From Prevotellaceae bacterium (lineage in GTDB: Bacteria > Bacteroidota > Bacteroidia > Bacteroidales > Bacteroidaceae): DNA of 6,578 nt. Position 1 is the first letter of the stretch; each line of letters opens with the position of its first letter. The DNA lies in the NCBI GenBank assembly GCA_021204715.1, contig JAJPYW010000179.1, positions 1 through 6,578 on the forward strand, given 5' to 3'. Shown piece after piece: positions 5,721-6,578 of the stretch. The translations under genes were made by a program, and so were the position numbers. Below the pieces are notes generated by a model. It saw nothing but the letters and a program-made list of their open reading frames with translations, searched no databases and was not told the DNA's origin.

Positions 5721-6578
5721 TTAAGGAATCCTGCGCAATACCGTGCAACGCAGCAACAACTCGGCCAGCACGCAGACAAGCGCCCACCATGCAAACACCC
5801 GGTACTCCTCGTCGCGCTTGCTGAACTCCTTGACATGCAGCTTTGTCTTCTCCAACTTGTCAATCTCCTTGTACACCTCCTTCAAGGCCGAATTGTTCGT
5901 TGCCCGGAAGTAGCTTCCGCCCGTGGTACGGGCAATCTCGCCCAACGCCTCCTCGTCGATCTCCGCCGGCAGGTTCACATACTGCACCTGCCCTCCGTAT
6001 GTCTGGATGGGATAAGGCGCGTCGCCCCGCGAGCCCACCCCGATGGTATAGATGCGTATGTCAAACTGCTTGGCAATCTCGGCCGCCGTGAGCGGGGATA
6101 TCTCGCCGCGGTTGTTGATACCGTCGGTCAGCAAGATAACCACCTTCGACTTTGCTTGGCTCTCTTTCAAGCGGCTCGTGGCGTAGGCAAGCGCCACACC
6201 GATGGCCGTGCCGTCCTGAATCATGCCGAAGCGCACGTCCTTCATCAAGTTGAGCAGTGCCGCGTGGTCGCTTGTAAGCGGACAAAGCGTGTAACTCTGC
6301 CCGGCGAATATCACCAAGCCGATGTTGTCGTTCGGACGTCCGTTCACAAACTCGGCCGCCGCGGCCTTGGCCGCCTCGATGCGGTTGGGCTTCAAGTCCT
6401 CGGCCTGCATCGTGCCCGATATATCCACTGCCAACATGATGTCGATGCCCTCCACCTCGCTGTTGCGCCAGCTGTCGGTAGTTTGCGGACGCGCCAGCAC
6501 CACCACAATCAAGGCCAGTGCCACCACGCGCAGCACGAAAGGCAAATGTATCAAGTAGTTCTTGTAGCTCTTGGGCGT
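5721..6578 (-). CDS. batA: BatA, VWA-domain aerotolerance operon protein (5' end missing)
   Basis: The frame is open to the right edge, so 285 C-terminal residues are visible and the true start lies beyond the window; a TTG at 6554 is an internal Leu codon, not the start. Visible residues 13-29 form a membrane helix ending in ALARP-like VVVLARPQ, typical of BatA/BatB. A VWA domain follows (about 44-245) with the MIDAS metal-site elements: DISGT (D52, S54, T56), Thr124 in DGTA and Asp152 in LTDG. A second helix lies near 261-278, followed by a short basic tail. BatA proteins are usually about 330 residues, so roughly 45 residues carrying the first membrane helix are missing. The third MIDAS position is Thr where BatB has Ser. 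The family role is known only loosely: an envelope VWA protein acting with BatB-E and a MoxR ATPase. Stop is TAA. Identification is firm from sequence and operon order; function is by family. Confidence 0.95.
   Translation of the reverse strand, partial: TPKSYKNYLIHLPFVLRVVALALIVVVLARPQTTDSWRNSEVEGIDIMLAVDISGTMQAEDLKPNRIEAAKAAAAEFVNGRPNDNIGLVIFAGQSYTLCPLTSDHAALLNLMKDVRFGMIQDGTAIGVALAYATSRLKESQAKSKVVILLTDGINNRGEISPLTAAEIAKQFDIRIYTIGVGSRGDAPYPIQTYGGQVQYVNLPAEIDEEALGEIARTTGGSYFRATNNSALKEVYKEIDKLEKTKLHVKEFSKRDEEYRVFAWWALVCVLAELLLRCTVLRRIP

Overview
The window looks like part of a Bacteroidales chromosome (Bacteroides/Prevotella-type). Two things support this. Nearly all of it, read on the minus strand, is the 3' part of a Bacteroides aerotolerance (bat) operon in the canonical order batA-batB-batC-batD-batE. 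The two recognisable promoter-like sequences fit the Bacteroidetes pattern (-33 TTTG, -7 TAnnTTTG) rather than the E. coli one. Coding DNA is moderately GC-rich and the non-coding DNA clearly AT-rich. I cannot name the species.

Layout, right to left (direction of transcription): batA enters from beyond the right edge (5721-6578, 5' end missing), then batB (4604-5674), batC (3804-4607), batD (1958-3802) and batE (933-1937). The genes are tightly packed: 46 nt between batA and batB, an ATGA stop/start overlap between batB and batC, 1 nt between batC and batD, and 20 nt between batD and batE. This is a single transcription unit with likely translational coupling, whose promoter lies outside the window. 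After a 279-nt gap with its own promoter-like sequence and a leader hairpin comes a small gene for a 91-residue putative HTH DNA-binding protein (378-653). It ends in an intrinsic terminator that contains its stop codon. The last 377 bases at the left are non-coding. They hold three 16-bp near-palindromes at 23-bp spacing, next to a perfect -7 box that points leftward out of the window.

How the genes work together: BatA and BatB are membrane-anchored von Willebrand A (VWA) proteins with MIDAS metal sites. BatC is an exported TPR protein with a striking Gln/Asn/Asp tract. BatD is a large periplasmic beta-domain protein with one membrane anchor and a basic cytoplasmic tail. BatE carries TPRs, two membrane helices and an SH3-like domain. 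Together they look like a cell-envelope complex, normally encoded downstream of a MoxR AAA+ ATPase and a DUF58 protein (both would be off-window to the right). In B. fragilis the operon was linked to aerotolerance; the biochemical activity is still unclear.

I see no mobile element, CRISPR array, tRNA/rRNA or defence island. The bat genes are an ordinary conserved operon. The least explained parts are the operator-like array at 40-101 and the small DNA-binding protein with its structured leader and embedded terminator.
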